Shown one piece after another: positions 8,742-17,278 of a stretch of DNA of 64,000 nucleotides (position 1 is its first letter; each line of letters opens with the position of its first letter). This stretch comes from JBBQSU01 sp038234815 (GTDB taxonomy: Bacteria > Planctomycetota > Phycisphaerae > Tepidisphaerales > Tepidisphaeraceae), in contig JBBQSU010000001.1 of assembly GCA_038234815.1 (NCBI GenBank), positions 1-64,000 of the forward strand, written 5' to 3'. Made by a program: the position numbers and the translations under genes. The notes below the pieces were generated by a model. That model worked only from the letters and a program-made list of their open reading frames with translations, made no database searches and was not told the DNA's origin.

Positions 8742-8859
8742 GGCGGGCTCCAATCGAAGGTTAAAAACGGAATGTTCCGTTTTTCCAGACCTTAGTGGGC
8801 CGCTCTGCCCGACGCGGACAGGTACGCTATCTTCTGCGTTCGGCAAGACTTACGTTCAA

Positions 8860-8931
8860 AGCGGGCGATGGGAGTCGAACCCACAACAGCTAGCTTGGAA
8901 GGCTAGCGCTCTGCCATTGAGCTACGCCCGC
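8860..8931 (-). tRNA. tRNA-Gly (anticodon TCC)
   Basis: The reverse complement folds into a full cloverleaf. The 7-bp acceptor is GCGGGCG/CGCCCGC, with a U discriminator as expected for bacterial tRNA-Gly. The D-stem is GCTC/GAGC, the anticodon stem is CTAGC/GCTAG around loop CTTCCAA, a 5-base variable loop follows, and the T-arm is GTGGG-TTCGACT-CCCAT. The anticodon TCC reads GGA/GGG. CCA is not encoded. The gene is intact although recombinase debris lies just downstream of it on the same strand, which fits a past integration site. Confidence 0.96.
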
Positions 8932-9400
8932 GGGGTGGTCGGACCGGGAGGTCGCTAGTGATCCCGATTCAGGGTTGAGCCGGGTCAAATCGGCCTTCTC
9001 GGTCCTGTCCCTGTGGTGGCAGTATAGCCGTGCGACTGGCACTCTGACAACCATCGCGACGCCTGCGAAACGGCGTTAAATGTATGGCCCTTGGGCTGTA
9101 GAGGGCCTCGCCGACGACGGTTGGGTTCATTTTTGTTTACGGGGGCGATGTCCTGGCGGTGTCAGGCCAGGGACGGTTATTGCCCGCACGGGTCTTGATC
9201 GCGACCCGTTCCGGCCGAGGTCTAAATAAGTGATCGCAGCATTCGGTCCTCGCTTCTGTCTGAGAAAAGGCCGATCAAGAGAAATAGGGACTATCCCTAG
9301 CGATCGGGCTTCTGCAAAACCATCGCTCTGTAATGGCCGATACATATGGTGGGTGCCGAGTTCGGTCTCGGCTGTTTGTCTACTTGTGTGCCGACAGCTT
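8932..9400. other. Intergenic region before the HDOD-GGDEF gene, with two small dyads
   Basis: About 470 bases without a convincing gene. Two features stand out in its right part. One is a perfect dyad TAGGGA-CTA-TCCCTA at 9285-9299. The other is a GCCGAG/CTCGGC hairpin at 9355-9372, about 30 bases before the start codon. Either could be an operator or a leader structure. No promoter core is convincing. Confidence 0.4.
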
Positions 9401-10900
9401 ATGAACGACGTTCTGCTTAATAAGATCGCTCAGTGTGCCAATCTGCCTTCGCTGCCTGCGATCGCGATGCAGGTTTTGGAGATGGCGCAGAAGGCCGAGG
9501 TGGACATTGCCGAGATCGCGCGGGTGATTTCCAAAGACCCGGCGATGAGCTCCAAGATACTCAAGACCGTCAACTCCAGTTTTTACGGCCGAAGTCAGCA
9601 CGTCAGCACCATCAGTCATGCCCTGGTGATTCTCGGACTGCAAAGCGTAAAAACGCTGGTCCTGGGATTTTCGCTGGTCACCAATTTGTCCAAGAGCAAA
9701 AGCAAGGGCTTTAAGCATATGGACTATTGGAAGCGGAGCATTTATGCCGCGACGGCCGCGCGCATCATTGGCAAGAAGATCGACCTGGTGCAGCAGGAAG
9801 AAGCGTTTCTGGCAGCGCTGCTGAAGGACATCGGCATGCTGATTCTGGACCAGATATTTGGAGACGAGTACGGGAGCATTCACGCGAAGCTGGCGTCGCA
9901 CGAGGACCTGCCCGCGGCCGAACAGGCAGCGCTGGGCGCGACGCACGCGGAGGTGGCTGGCTACCTGGCCGAGCAGTGGAAACTCCCGCCGCTGCTGACT
10001 ACGCCGATTCGACACCATCACGATTCAGAGAACGTGGCCGATCCGTCGTTGCGGCGGCTGACCGAGGTAATTTCACTGGCCGGCCGCTGCGCCAACGTGT
10101 TTGTTGACGAGCAGGCGGCCCCCGCGATCGCCAAGGCCCGCGCGTTTGCCGCAGAGCGGTTCGGCATGGCCGAAACGCAGTTTGACACATTGATGGCCGA
10201 GATCGGGCTGCGCACAAAGGAAGTGGCGTCGCTTTTCGAGATCAATCTTGGCTCGGCGATGAACTACGAGCAGATTCTCAAGAAAGCCAACGAGGCGCTT
10301 GTCGAGATTACGCTGCAGTTTCAGCAGCAGGCAACGACGCTTCAGGCCGAAAATACGCAATTGCAAAAGCAGGCGACGACCGACGGCCTGACGGGGTTGG
10401 CCAACCGCGCCACTCTCGATCAGTTCGTCGCTGCGCGGTTCACTGAGGCCATGGCCCAGGGCAAAGCGATTGCATTTTTGATGCTGGACGTGGACAAGTT
10501 CAAAAGCGTCAACGATACGCATGGGCACCAGATCGGCGATCAGGTGTTGCGCGTGCTGGGCAAACTGCTGAGCAGCGCCGCCCGGGCGCAGGACATGGCC
10601 GCGCGCTACGGAGGCGAGGAAATGTGCCTGGTTCTGCCGGGAACCTCGCGTGCTACCGCGGCGGCCATCGCCGAAAGCATCCGCAGGGCGATCTGCGCAC
10701 GGCCGATTCCTGTGGGAAACAATGCTTCGCTTCCGGTGACTGCCAGCATCGGTGTGTCGGCACTGGAACCGGGAATGCCCTTTAAGGAGCCGGCCCACCT
10801 CCTCAAGGCCGCCGACATGGCCCTCTATGCCGCCAAACGCGGCGGGCGCAACTGCGTCCGCGTGTTCTCACTCCCCAAGCCAGCCGCCAGCGCCGCGTGA
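9401..10900 (+). CDS. HDOD-GGDEF signalling protein (probable diguanylate cyclase)
   Basis: The 499-residue protein starts at ATG 9401. Its N-terminal HDOD domain (about 1-215) shows CANLPSLPAIAMQVL and the PAMSSKILKTVNSSFYG helix typical of the family. A coiled coil follows at about 290-325 (QEQATTLQAENTQLQKQ type). The C-terminal GGDEF domain (about 328-490) begins DGLTGLANRATLD and carries the active-site signature GGEEM at 404-408. An RxxD inhibitory-site motif (RAQD, about 395-398) lies five residues before it. It should therefore make cyclic-di-GMP and be product-inhibited. HDOD domains are usually regulatory. It appears monocistronic. The longer reading from 9230 adds unrelated residues and is rejected. 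Confidence 0.92.
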   Translation: MNDVLLNKIAQCANLPSLPAIAMQVLEMAQKAEVDIAEIARVISKDPAMSSKILKTVNSSFYGRSQHVSTISHALVILGLQSVKTLVLGFSLVTNLSKSKSKGFKHMDYWKRSIYAATAARIIGKKIDLVQQEEAFLAALLKDIGMLILDQIFGDEYGSIHAKLASHEDLPAAEQAALGATHAEVAGYLAEQWKLPPLLTTPIRHHHDSENVADPSLRRLTEVISLAGRCANVFVDEQAAPAIAKARAFAAERFGMAETQFDTLMAEIGLRTKEVASLFEINLGSAMNYEQILKKANEALVEITLQFQQQATTLQAENTQLQKQATTDGLTGLANRATLDQFVAARFTEAMAQGKAIAFLMLDVDKFKSVNDTHGHQIGDQVLRVLGKLLSSAARAQDMAARYGGEEMCLVLPGTSRATAAAIAESIRRAICARPIPVGNNASLPVTASIGVSALEPGMPFKEPAHLLKAADMALYAAKRGGRNCVRVFSLPKPAASAA

Positions 10901-11533
10901 ACCGTCCTTCGGCGGGTATTGATCCCCAAAAAAAGCGAAATCGCCGGATTTTTTTCTTTGCCCCATCCGCCCGATAAGAACTTACCGGTTCTCTGACTAA
11001 TCGCGGCTGCGACACGCGCAGTCCGATAGTAGCGACAGCAATAGTACTGACAGGTAATGAATTCGTTCACGCAACCAAAGTAGGGGACGGATTGATCCGA
11101 TGCAGAGAATGTCACGGACAGGCCGAAAGAAAGGCGGGTGCACCCGCCGAGGGTGTCCGGGATAAGTCGCGTTGGTGATGGTATTCGAGACCATTGCAAT
11201 TCACGCGACGGGATGTTTAAGGACGGTTGCGGGCACAGGCGTTCGGGTGTTAAGACAGGTAAACTGGAATGGGCAAGAAATTTTTTTTAATTCTGCCTTT
11301 TTCGGGTTGAAATGCTTTTCATCCTATGCATGATGCCTCGTGCCGAACTTAGGCAGCCTTGCTAGGGCGTCTTACTGGCAGGGAACTTCAGCCCAGATAG
11401 TGACACGTTCGCCCGTGCTCGTTATCGATCGTTGGTTGGTTCCCTTAAACGTTGTTCGACGGGCTTACTCGGCCTTTGCCATCAGGCCCGTCTATTACTT
11501 AAAACTCGCAATCCAATTGCGAGGGGACAATAC
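10901..11533. other. Long leader/intergenic region upstream of the LEPR-XLL gene
   Basis: About 630 non-coding bases. An AAATC-GCCG-GATTT hairpin followed by a T-run (about 10937-10960) may weakly terminate the HDOD-GGDEF transcript. A perfect 16-bp palindrome made of GGCGGGTG and its complement lies at 11133-11148. An A/T-rich tract lies around 11279-11320. The last part contains the SD-overlapping hairpin listed separately. The small ORFs here are not supported. Confidence 0.45.
11505..11526 (+). promoter_or_regulatory. Hairpin overlapping the Shine-Dalgarno of the LEPR-XLL gene
   Basis: CTCGCAAT (11505-11512) and ATTGCGAG (11516-11523) are perfectly complementary around a CCA loop. The 3' arm shares its GAG with the presumed ribosome-binding site GAGGGG (11521-11526), eight bases before ATG 11534. 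The folded form would hide half of the SD. This could be a simple translational control or an RNA thermometer (inference). Confidence 0.45.
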
Positions 11534-14284
11534 ATGTTTACCAAACTACTCGCGCGGAGATTCCGCGCGTTGACCGGGGCCGTCGCAGCCCTAGACCGAA
11601 CCGGGAACATTCCCCAGCTTAATACCCGCGTCGCCAAGCCCCGCACCGCGCTCTTCGAAAGCCTCGAAGACCGCACGCTGATGTCTACCTATTATGTCAG
11701 CGCCGCCGGTAGCGATGCCAACGCCGGCACCAGCTCCTCCGCTGCTTTTAAGAGCATTTCCAAGCTCAACGCCATGACGTTCAAGGCCGGCGATGCAATC
11801 CTCTTTGAAGGTGGCAAAACCTTCGGCGGAAATCTCAAGTTCGACGAATACGACGTTGGAAGTTCTTCCCACCCCATCACCGTCAGTTCTTATGGATCGG
11901 GCAAGGCCACCATCAGTGCCGGATCGGGAAACGCCATCTATGGTTGGAAAGATGGCGGGTACATCATCAAGAATCTGAAGTTCGTCGGTTCCGGCTCCGG
12001 CAATTCCGGCGCGGGCATCAACTGGACGAACCCCAAGAGCAATAATATCGATTACAGTTATCTCCGGTTTGACAACATTGAATCCACCGGCTTCAAAAAT
12101 GGCATCTTAATCGCCGGGATCAACGGCGCGGCCGGCTACAACGACGTTCGCATCACCAACTGTTCGTTGCATGAAAACGCCCACGCCGGACTCGAAGTTT
12201 CGTCGCCCAACCGGTTGGCCCACTCCAATTTCTACATCGCCAATGTCAAGGCCTACAACAACTACGGCGAAGGCACTAACAGCCAGACCGGCTCCGGCAT
12301 TCAGGTTAATGGCGTCGACGGCGTGGTCATCGAGCGCTCCATAGCCTACAACAACGGCTATAAAGGCGGCGACGGCAACCTCGGCATCTGGGCCTCCTTC
12401 TGTAACAAAGCCACGATTCAGTACAACGAATCGTACAACAACATCTCCAAAGGCGGCCGTGACGGCGGCGGATTCGACTTCGATTACGCCGTCTCCAATA
12501 GTGTCATGCAATATAATTATGCGCATGGCAACTACGGCAACGGAATCACGCTGGCCCATGCCATCAACACCAGCGCCTGGACCAACAACATCATTCGTTA
12601 CAACATTCTCGAGAACAACGGCCGCGGGCCGGGCGACTCGGAGATCAAGCTCTGGGGCAAGGTCAACAACGTCCAGATTTATAACAACACGATGTTCATA
12701 AAGAGTCGTTCGTCGGCCAACACGGCCCGGGCGATCAAGATCCATAACACCGCTGCTCCCGGCATGTACGCCACCAACGTCTACATCCGGAACAACATCC
12801 TGATGACCGACAGCAGTAATCTGCTGGTGGAGGTCACCAGTACGATGCTGGCCGGATCGAAAAACATCGTTTTCCAGGGCAACGACTACTACAACACCAG
12901 CAACATTTTTAAGATCAGCTACAACGGCAAGAACTACACCGATCTGGCATCGTTCCGGTCCGGTGCCAATCAGGAAAAGCTCAACGGTGCGGCCGTAGGC
13001 TCCACTGCCAACCCTGGATTGACCAGCTTCAATCAGAACATCACCGTCGGCGATCCGTACAAGCTCAATACGCTCTCGGCCTACAAACTTCAGTCCGCTT
13101 CTCCCGTGGCCAACAAGGGCGTGAACCTCGATTCTCTTGGCGTCAGCAAGTCGTTGAGCGACTTCTGGGGTTCGAACATCTACCAAGGCGGCTCTTACGA
13201 CGTTGGTGCCGACGAGATGGGAACGGGCAGCGTGGTCGTGTCCTCGCCGATCAACCTGACACCCGCGCCGGGCACTTCGCTGCCGCAGTCGGTCGGAACG
13301 CCGACGACAGCCCCGACACCGACTCCAACTCCGACTCCCGCTCCGGCACCCACGCCAACCCCGGCACCAACGCCAACCCCAACCCCAACCCCACCACCGA
13401 CGCCGACTCCAACTCCCTCGTCAGTCGCGGTCCCGACCGGTCTTACCGCCGCCGGGCTTAGCAATGGGGTCTATGTTTCCTGGATCGCCTCAAGCTCCAG
13501 CAACATTGCTGGATACAGAGTTGATCGCGTTTCCGGTTCCACCACCACCAAGCTCAATGGCGGAAATCTCATCAAGAGCAACTTCTATCTTGATCCGGGT
13601 GCACAGCCCAACGTCACCTACACGTACCGGGTGGCTGCGGTCAACACCAGCGGGACTGTCAGTGCTTATGTGACCACCACGGGCAAAATAGGCTCGGGGT
13701 CAGTGACTCCTGCCTCCACGCCCACGCCGAGCGTCACCCCGACACCTTCCACCGGTGGTCTGACCAGCGGTAACGTCGGCAGCGTTTCCACCGGCAGCAC
13801 CTCAGGATCGGGTTCCAGCTACACCGTCACCGCGTCCGGTGCCGACATCTACGATACCGCCGACGCCTTCCGGTTCGTTTACAAAACCCTCACCGGCGAT
13901 GCCACCATCATCGCTAAGGTGAGCAGCCAAACCTACGCCAATGACTGGGCCAAGACCGGCGTGATGATTCGTGAATCATCGGCCTCCAACGCCAAGAACG
14001 TCGCGGTCCTGCTCACCGGCGCGCACGGCGTGACCATGCAGGAGCGGGCTACTACCAGCGCCCGAACCACTCACACCGAGAAAACCGGCTACCACGCACC
14101 GGCGTGGGTGAAGCTGGTTCGCAGCGGAAGCAGCTTCTCCGGCTACGTCTCCACCAACGGCACCAACTGGACCCTGGTCTCAACCACCCGGGTTTCCATG
14201 AATGCCACCGTGCAAGTTGGCCTGGCGGTCAGTGGCCACGATTCGGCGAGCACCGTCCAGTTTGATAACCTCTCGATCGTCTAA
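11534..14284 (+). CDS. LEPR-XLL surface protein with right-handed beta-helix, FN3 and C-terminal lectin-like domains
   Basis: The 916-residue protein starts at ATG 11534 after GAGGGG. Residues 40-51 read LFESLEDRTLMS, the LEPR-XLL motif that planctomycetes carry near the N-terminus of very large surface or exported proteins. Residues about 52-560 form a parallel beta-helix: a YYVSAAGSDANAGTS start and many Asn-rich turns (NNIIRYNILENNG), the fold of pectate-lyase-like and polysaccharide-binding proteins. A Thr-Pro/Ala-Pro linker (about 590-630) leads to an FN3-like domain. A second TP linker then leads to a C-terminal beta-sandwich (about 745-916) resembling DUF1349/laminin-G-like modules. 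Catalytic residues are not evident. It is probably cell-surface and may act on or bind glycans. Confidence 0.88.
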   Translation: MFTKLLARRFRALTGAVAALDRTGNIPQLNTRVAKPRTALFESLEDRTLMSTYYVSAAGSDANAGTSSSAAFKSISKLNAMTFKAGDAILFEGGKTFGGNLKFDEYDVGSSSHPITVSSYGSGKATISAGSGNAIYGWKDGGYIIKNLKFVGSGSGNSGAGINWTNPKSNNIDYSYLRFDNIESTGFKNGILIAGINGAAGYNDVRITNCSLHENAHAGLEVSSPNRLAHSNFYIANVKAYNNYGEGTNSQTGSGIQVNGVDGVVIERSIAYNNGYKGGDGNLGIWASFCNKATIQYNESYNNISKGGRDGGGFDFDYAVSNSVMQYNYAHGNYGNGITLAHAINTSAWTNNIIRYNILENNGRGPGDSEIKLWGKVNNVQIYNNTMFIKSRSSANTARAIKIHNTAAPGMYATNVYIRNNILMTDSSNLLVEVTSTMLAGSKNIVFQGNDYYNTSNIFKISYNGKNYTDLASFRSGANQEKLNGAAVGSTANPGLTSFNQNITVGDPYKLNTLSAYKLQSASPVANKGVNLDSLGVSKSLSDFWGSNIYQGGSYDVGADEMGTGSVVVSSPINLTPAPGTSLPQSVGTPTTAPTPTPTPTPAPAPTPTPAPTPTPTPTPPPTPTPTPSSVAVPTGLTAAGLSNGVYVSWIASSSSNIAGYRVDRVSGSTTTKLNGGNLIKSNFYLDPGAQPNVTYTYRVAAVNTSGTVSAYVTTTGKIGSGSVTPASTPTPSVTPTPSTGGLTSGNVGSVSTGSTSGSGSSYTVTASGADIYDTADAFRFVYKTLTGDATIIAKVSSQTYANDWAKTGVMIRESSASNAKNVAVLLTGAHGVTMQERATTSARTTHTEKTGYHAPAWVKLVRSGSSFSGYVSTNGTNWTLVSTTRVSMNATVQVGLAVSGHDSASTVQFDNLSIV
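13310..13420 (+). repeat. Low-complexity Pro-Thr/Pro-Ala linker repeat
   Basis: Tandem hexanucleotide units encoding Thr-Pro and Ala-Pro are repeated in frame between the beta-helix and FN3-like domains. Such tracts act as stiff, possibly glycosylated linkers and vary in length by slippage. Confidence 0.85.
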
Positions 14285-14308
14285 ATCGAGGTTGATAGCA
14301 TCCCACAA

Positions 14309-14353
14309 CGCGATCGAGGCCGGAGGCAACCCCTCCGGCCTCGGCGCGTTTTT
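14309..14353 (+). terminator. Rho-independent terminator after the LEPR-XLL gene
   Basis: A perfect 11-bp stem, GAGGCCGGAGG (14316-14326) with CCTCCGGCCTC (14332-14342), closes a 5-base loop. The stem is extended by outer CGCG pairs and followed by five T at 14349-14353. It lies about 30 bases after the stop and also touches the end of the convergent gene. Confidence 0.85.
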
Positions 14354-16698
14354 CAAGGCCCGGTCCTGGCCGCTCGGCGAACGTATTCATGCCTGCGATA
14401 GTCATACAGTTTTCCCCAGCTCCAATGCACGCGCACCGGGTAAACCTCCATTTTTTCCTGCGACCACTCCGGCCCCAATCGCTCTAGCAGGGTTTCAGGC
14501 TTGGGCTGAAATGATGCCTCCCAAACCACCAGGCGTTTTATGCCATTGCTCTCACCGACGATGCGCGGTATCCGCTGTTCGCTTCGGAAGGTCTGCACTT
14601 CCACCCATGGGCTGTCGGCTCTTGGGCGGAGCATGTTCAGGTACATCGCGCCGATGACGCCTTCGATCCGCCCGAACCCCGGCCCGGCCTGACCCACCGG
14701 CGGCGGACCGACGAACGTCAACAGATCACTCCGCCGGCCTGCATTGTCCACGTCGGCGGCGATCCGATCCAAGGGCGGCTCGGTCGGCACATAGACCCGC
14801 GCCCAAGCCTGCAGCAAATTCATCCCCAACAGCGCGTTAATCGCCAGCACACGCAACGGGCGCGTCGGCAGGCGCAGCAGCAGCGTCACCACACCAATCG
14901 CCGCCGCGGGCCAGATCACCCCGGTGTATCGCGGCATCCACACGCTCTGCTCGTAAGGCCCGTTGGCCAGCGCTGCCAGCGCGCCCATCAGGCCGATGAC
15001 AATGCCCCCGGCCAAAAACAGCCCGCCCAGTTTTCGCGCCCGCGTGGCCAGGTTTTGGCCCGAATAATGAAACGCCAGCGCCACAGCCACCGGCGCGATA
15101 ATCCAGATCATCCGAAACGACGTCAGCCGCTCCAGCCAGTGATCCAGCGCGCCCAGCAAGTCCACGCTCGCGGACGTGCTATGCATCTCGTAGACCGCCA
15201 GCACCGCCGGCAAGCCCAGCACCAGCACCACCAACGCCCGGCGGACCCACACGTGCAACAGTAATGCCCCAGCCAAGACCGCAGATACAAGCCCAAACGC
15301 AATAGCCGGCGTATTGAAGTGATAGGCGCTGCTTAGCCAAAACGCGACCTGATGCCTAAGCGTGACATTCGTCGGGTCGGGATCGACTCTCACCATCGCC
15401 GGTGCGCCACGCAGCGTCGCCACCGTTGATGCCCACCAATCACTGGGCGTGGTTGTTTTCAGGATCGATGCGACATAAAACCCGTAAAGGGGCAGCACAA
15501 TCCACAGCGAAATGAACAGCGCGCTTCGCCACCAGATTTCCGGCAGTTCCTCGGTCAGCACCGGCGGGGCGTTCATGGGCTGGCGCGCACCCAGCCACTG
15601 CTTCACCCGGCGCACCGGCAGTCGGCGAAGACTGTCGCGAACCCTCATCCAGATCGGCACGTTTGACCGCTTCCACGGAAACGCGCCCAGCACCAGCAGC
15701 AGCCCGGAGATCCCCAGCGTCCAAACGCACGTGCGCGTGATGATTGCGGGAATTTTTGGCTCTGGATTTTCCTGAATCCATGAGTATTTGTACAACAGCG
15801 ACGCGGCCGTGTCCGCTGTCATTTCCGCGCCGGAATAACCCGAATTCCTGCGTTCCACCCAGTCGATTCCTCCTCCATGCCAATCATTATTCGATTTGTA
15901 ATACCCGATCGGCCCGGCCGCGATCACGGCAAGACCCGCCACCAGCCACACCCCCTGCACCCAATGCACTTTGCGACTGGCCAGCAGCCAAATCGGCTGG
16001 AGCAAAAGCGGAACAAACCCGAGCGCGTGCAGGCCCACCATTGCGCAGCCGGCAGCCACCCAGCACAGCCAGATGGTGAACCCACGCCTGCGCATCCACC
16101 ACAAGAAACAGCCCGCGTTAAGAGTGACGAACAGCCAAAGCGGCATGTACATCTTTGCGTCGCGCGAATAACTAATCAGCCACGACGAGCAGGCGGTGAA
16201 AAGGGCGACGACGACCGCGTGACGCTTCGAGAGCAACTGGCGCGTCAGAAAATACATCGCCGGGATCATCAGCGTCCCGCAGATCGCAGGATAAAGCCGC
16301 AGCAGGCCGACACTCATGCCCCCGTGCCACTGCTTGATCTTCCAGATCAGTAAGTAATGCAACGGCGGAAATCCCTGATTGGTCAGCGTTTCAAAAAGAT
16401 GATCGAGCGTGCCCTTGATGCGCTCGTAGGTCATGCCCTCGTCCACCCAGGCCGCCGGGCGACTGAGCTGATAGAACCGAAACATCCCACCCAGCAGAGT
16501 CATCAATGCCAGCAGCGTTAGCGGATGAATCGCCACCCCGACGGCCCGCGCGACGAGGGAGGCCGGTTTGGAAACTGCCCGGGCTTTGGCCCGCTCAGGG
16601 AGCATACCCGCGGCCTCGGGCGAACCCGGTGCTGGTATGGCCTGGTCGGCTGGTTTGATCCCCACAACATTTTCAATCGCGTCTGCGGACATATCCAT
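14353..16698 (-). CDS. GT39/ArnT-like polytopic membrane glycosyltransferase
   Basis: The 781-residue protein has about a dozen hydrophobic helices. Its first periplasmic loop contains AAWVDEGMTYERI (about 80-92), matching the Asp-Glu catalytic site of polyprenyl-phosphate-sugar glycosyltransferases of the GT-C/GT39/ArnT class. It is followed by GFPPLHYLL and WLISYSRDAKMYM, which recur in bacterial GT39-like proteins. The C-terminal 150 residues are soluble. It should transfer a lipid-linked sugar to a periplasmic acceptor. It stands alone, and its promoter must lie in the repeat-rich region 16699-17300. The N-terminal 45 residues are soluble and variable; a second ATG lies two codons downstream. 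Confidence 0.85.
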   Translation of the reverse strand: MDMSADAIENVVGIKPADQAIPAPGSPEAAGMLPERAKARAVSKPASLVARAVGVAIHPLTLLALMTLLGGMFRFYQLSRPAAWVDEGMTYERIKGTLDHLFETLTNQGFPPLHYLLIWKIKQWHGGMSVGLLRLYPAICGTLMIPAMYFLTRQLLSKRHAVVVALFTACSSWLISYSRDAKMYMPLWLFVTLNAGCFLWWMRRRGFTIWLCWVAAGCAMVGLHALGFVPLLLQPIWLLASRKVHWVQGVWLVAGLAVIAAGPIGYYKSNNDWHGGGIDWVERRNSGYSGAEMTADTAASLLYKYSWIQENPEPKIPAIITRTCVWTLGISGLLLVLGAFPWKRSNVPIWMRVRDSLRRLPVRRVKQWLGARQPMNAPPVLTEELPEIWWRSALFISLWIVLPLYGFYVASILKTTTPSDWWASTVATLRGAPAMVRVDPDPTNVTLRHQVAFWLSSAYHFNTPAIAFGLVSAVLAGALLLHVWVRRALVVLVLGLPAVLAVYEMHSTSASVDLLGALDHWLERLTSFRMIWIIAPVAVALAFHYSGQNLATRARKLGGLFLAGGIVIGLMGALAALANGPYEQSVWMPRYTGVIWPAAAIGVVTLLLRLPTRPLRVLAINALLGMNLLQAWARVYVPTEPPLDRIAADVDNAGRRSDLLTFVGPPPVGQAGPGFGRIEGVIGAMYLNMLRPRADSPWVEVQTFRSEQRIPRIVGESNGIKRLVVWEASFQPKPETLLERLGPEWSQEKMEVYPVRVHWSWGKLYDYRRHEYVRRAARTGP

Positions 16699-16830
16699 CG
16701 CCTATAGTACAAAATGCACGCCGGATTGTTTGCCCGGCAAAATCAAACCAACGCCCGCGCGGAAAAAACGGCCGGCCAACACCCGACACGACCCACCCGC
16801 ACTCCAAAGTCTGCAACCCTCCAATAAATG

Positions 16831-16861
16831 ACATAAGTCATTGTTTATAAGTAGCTTATGT
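16831..16861. promoter_or_regulatory. Dyad ACATAAG-N17-CTTATGT
   Basis: A perfect 7-bp inverted repeat with arms 16831-16837 and 16855-16861, separated by exactly 17 A/T-rich bases that include TTTATAAG. The same architecture recurs at 17215-17245. It is upstream of the GT39-like gene, and a regulator operator is the simplest reading (inference). Confidence 0.5.
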
Positions 16862-16882
16862 ATTGTTTGAATAGAGAAAAGG

Positions 16883-16921
16883 GGGTCCGAAGGGGGTCCC
16901 GAGAGGGTCCTTTCCGGGTCC
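16883..16921. repeat. Four GGGTCC sites spaced exactly 11 bp apart
   Basis: GGGTCC begins at 16883, 16894, 16905 and 16916, so one copy occurs per helical turn on the same DNA face. The five bases between the copies differ. Direct repeats with 11-bp spacing are the known site architecture of OmpR/PhoB-type response regulators, and this array may be such a tandem operator about 190 bp upstream of the GT39-like gene (inference). Confidence 0.65.
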
Positions 16922-17165
16922 CGTTGCGTGTGAAGAATATCCCACTTCTTGCGCGGGTATATCAATGATAACCCCATGAAATTACAGGATTTGCATACGT
17001 TGTTGTGCTTGTTGCCACCCTCGACCTCTCGTGAAACACACCCCTTAACCTGCGCGCAGGCGTGACCCACCGGGGACGAGATGCACACATTCTTCCTCAT
17101 GGTGACCTCCAATACTGGCCCATTGCGCTTGGATAAAAAATCAACCCTCTACCCTACCCCCCCGT

Positions 17166-17193
17166 GGTGCGCAAACCGGCGCCAATTTGCGCA
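17166..17193. promoter_or_regulatory. Dyad TGCGCAAA-N10-TTTGCGCA centred on GGCGCC
   Basis: Arms at 17168-17175 and 17186-17193 are perfect inverted repeats. The centre is itself the palindrome GGCGCC. The left arm is part of GGTGCGCA, which is repeated at 17279-17286. Confidence 0.5.
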
Positions 17194-17214
17194 ACTTGGA
17201 GTGCTGTAAAATGT

Positions 17215-17245
17215 GCGTAAGGTTATTTATATAAACCACTTACGA
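17215..17245. promoter_or_regulatory. Dyad CGTAAG-N17-CTTACG
   Basis: Arms at 17216-17221 and 17239-17244 are separated by 17 A/T-rich bases containing TTTATATAAA. Arm sequence, spacer length and spacer composition parallel the dyad at 16831-16861, which suggests two sites for one regulator. Confidence 0.5.
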
Positions 17246-17278
17246 AAATTATAATTTTTTTTATAACGCTGAAATGAT

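Noticed and set aside
8740..8958. 72-codon plus-strand frame over the tRNA
   Set aside because: Its residues GRWESNPQQLAWKASALPLS are the translated complement of tRNA-Gly.
12107..13186. 359-codon minus-strand frame inside the LEPR-XLL gene
   Set aside because: It is a Val/Asp-rich shadow of the Asn/Gly-rich beta-helix coding sequence.
16702..17112. Minus-strand frame of 132-136 codons with GGAGG before ATG 17100 and several Cys residues
   Set aside because: The product resembles no family, and the GGGTCC array and one dyad run through it. The base composition also changes within it. It is kept as non-coding unless conservation shows otherwise.
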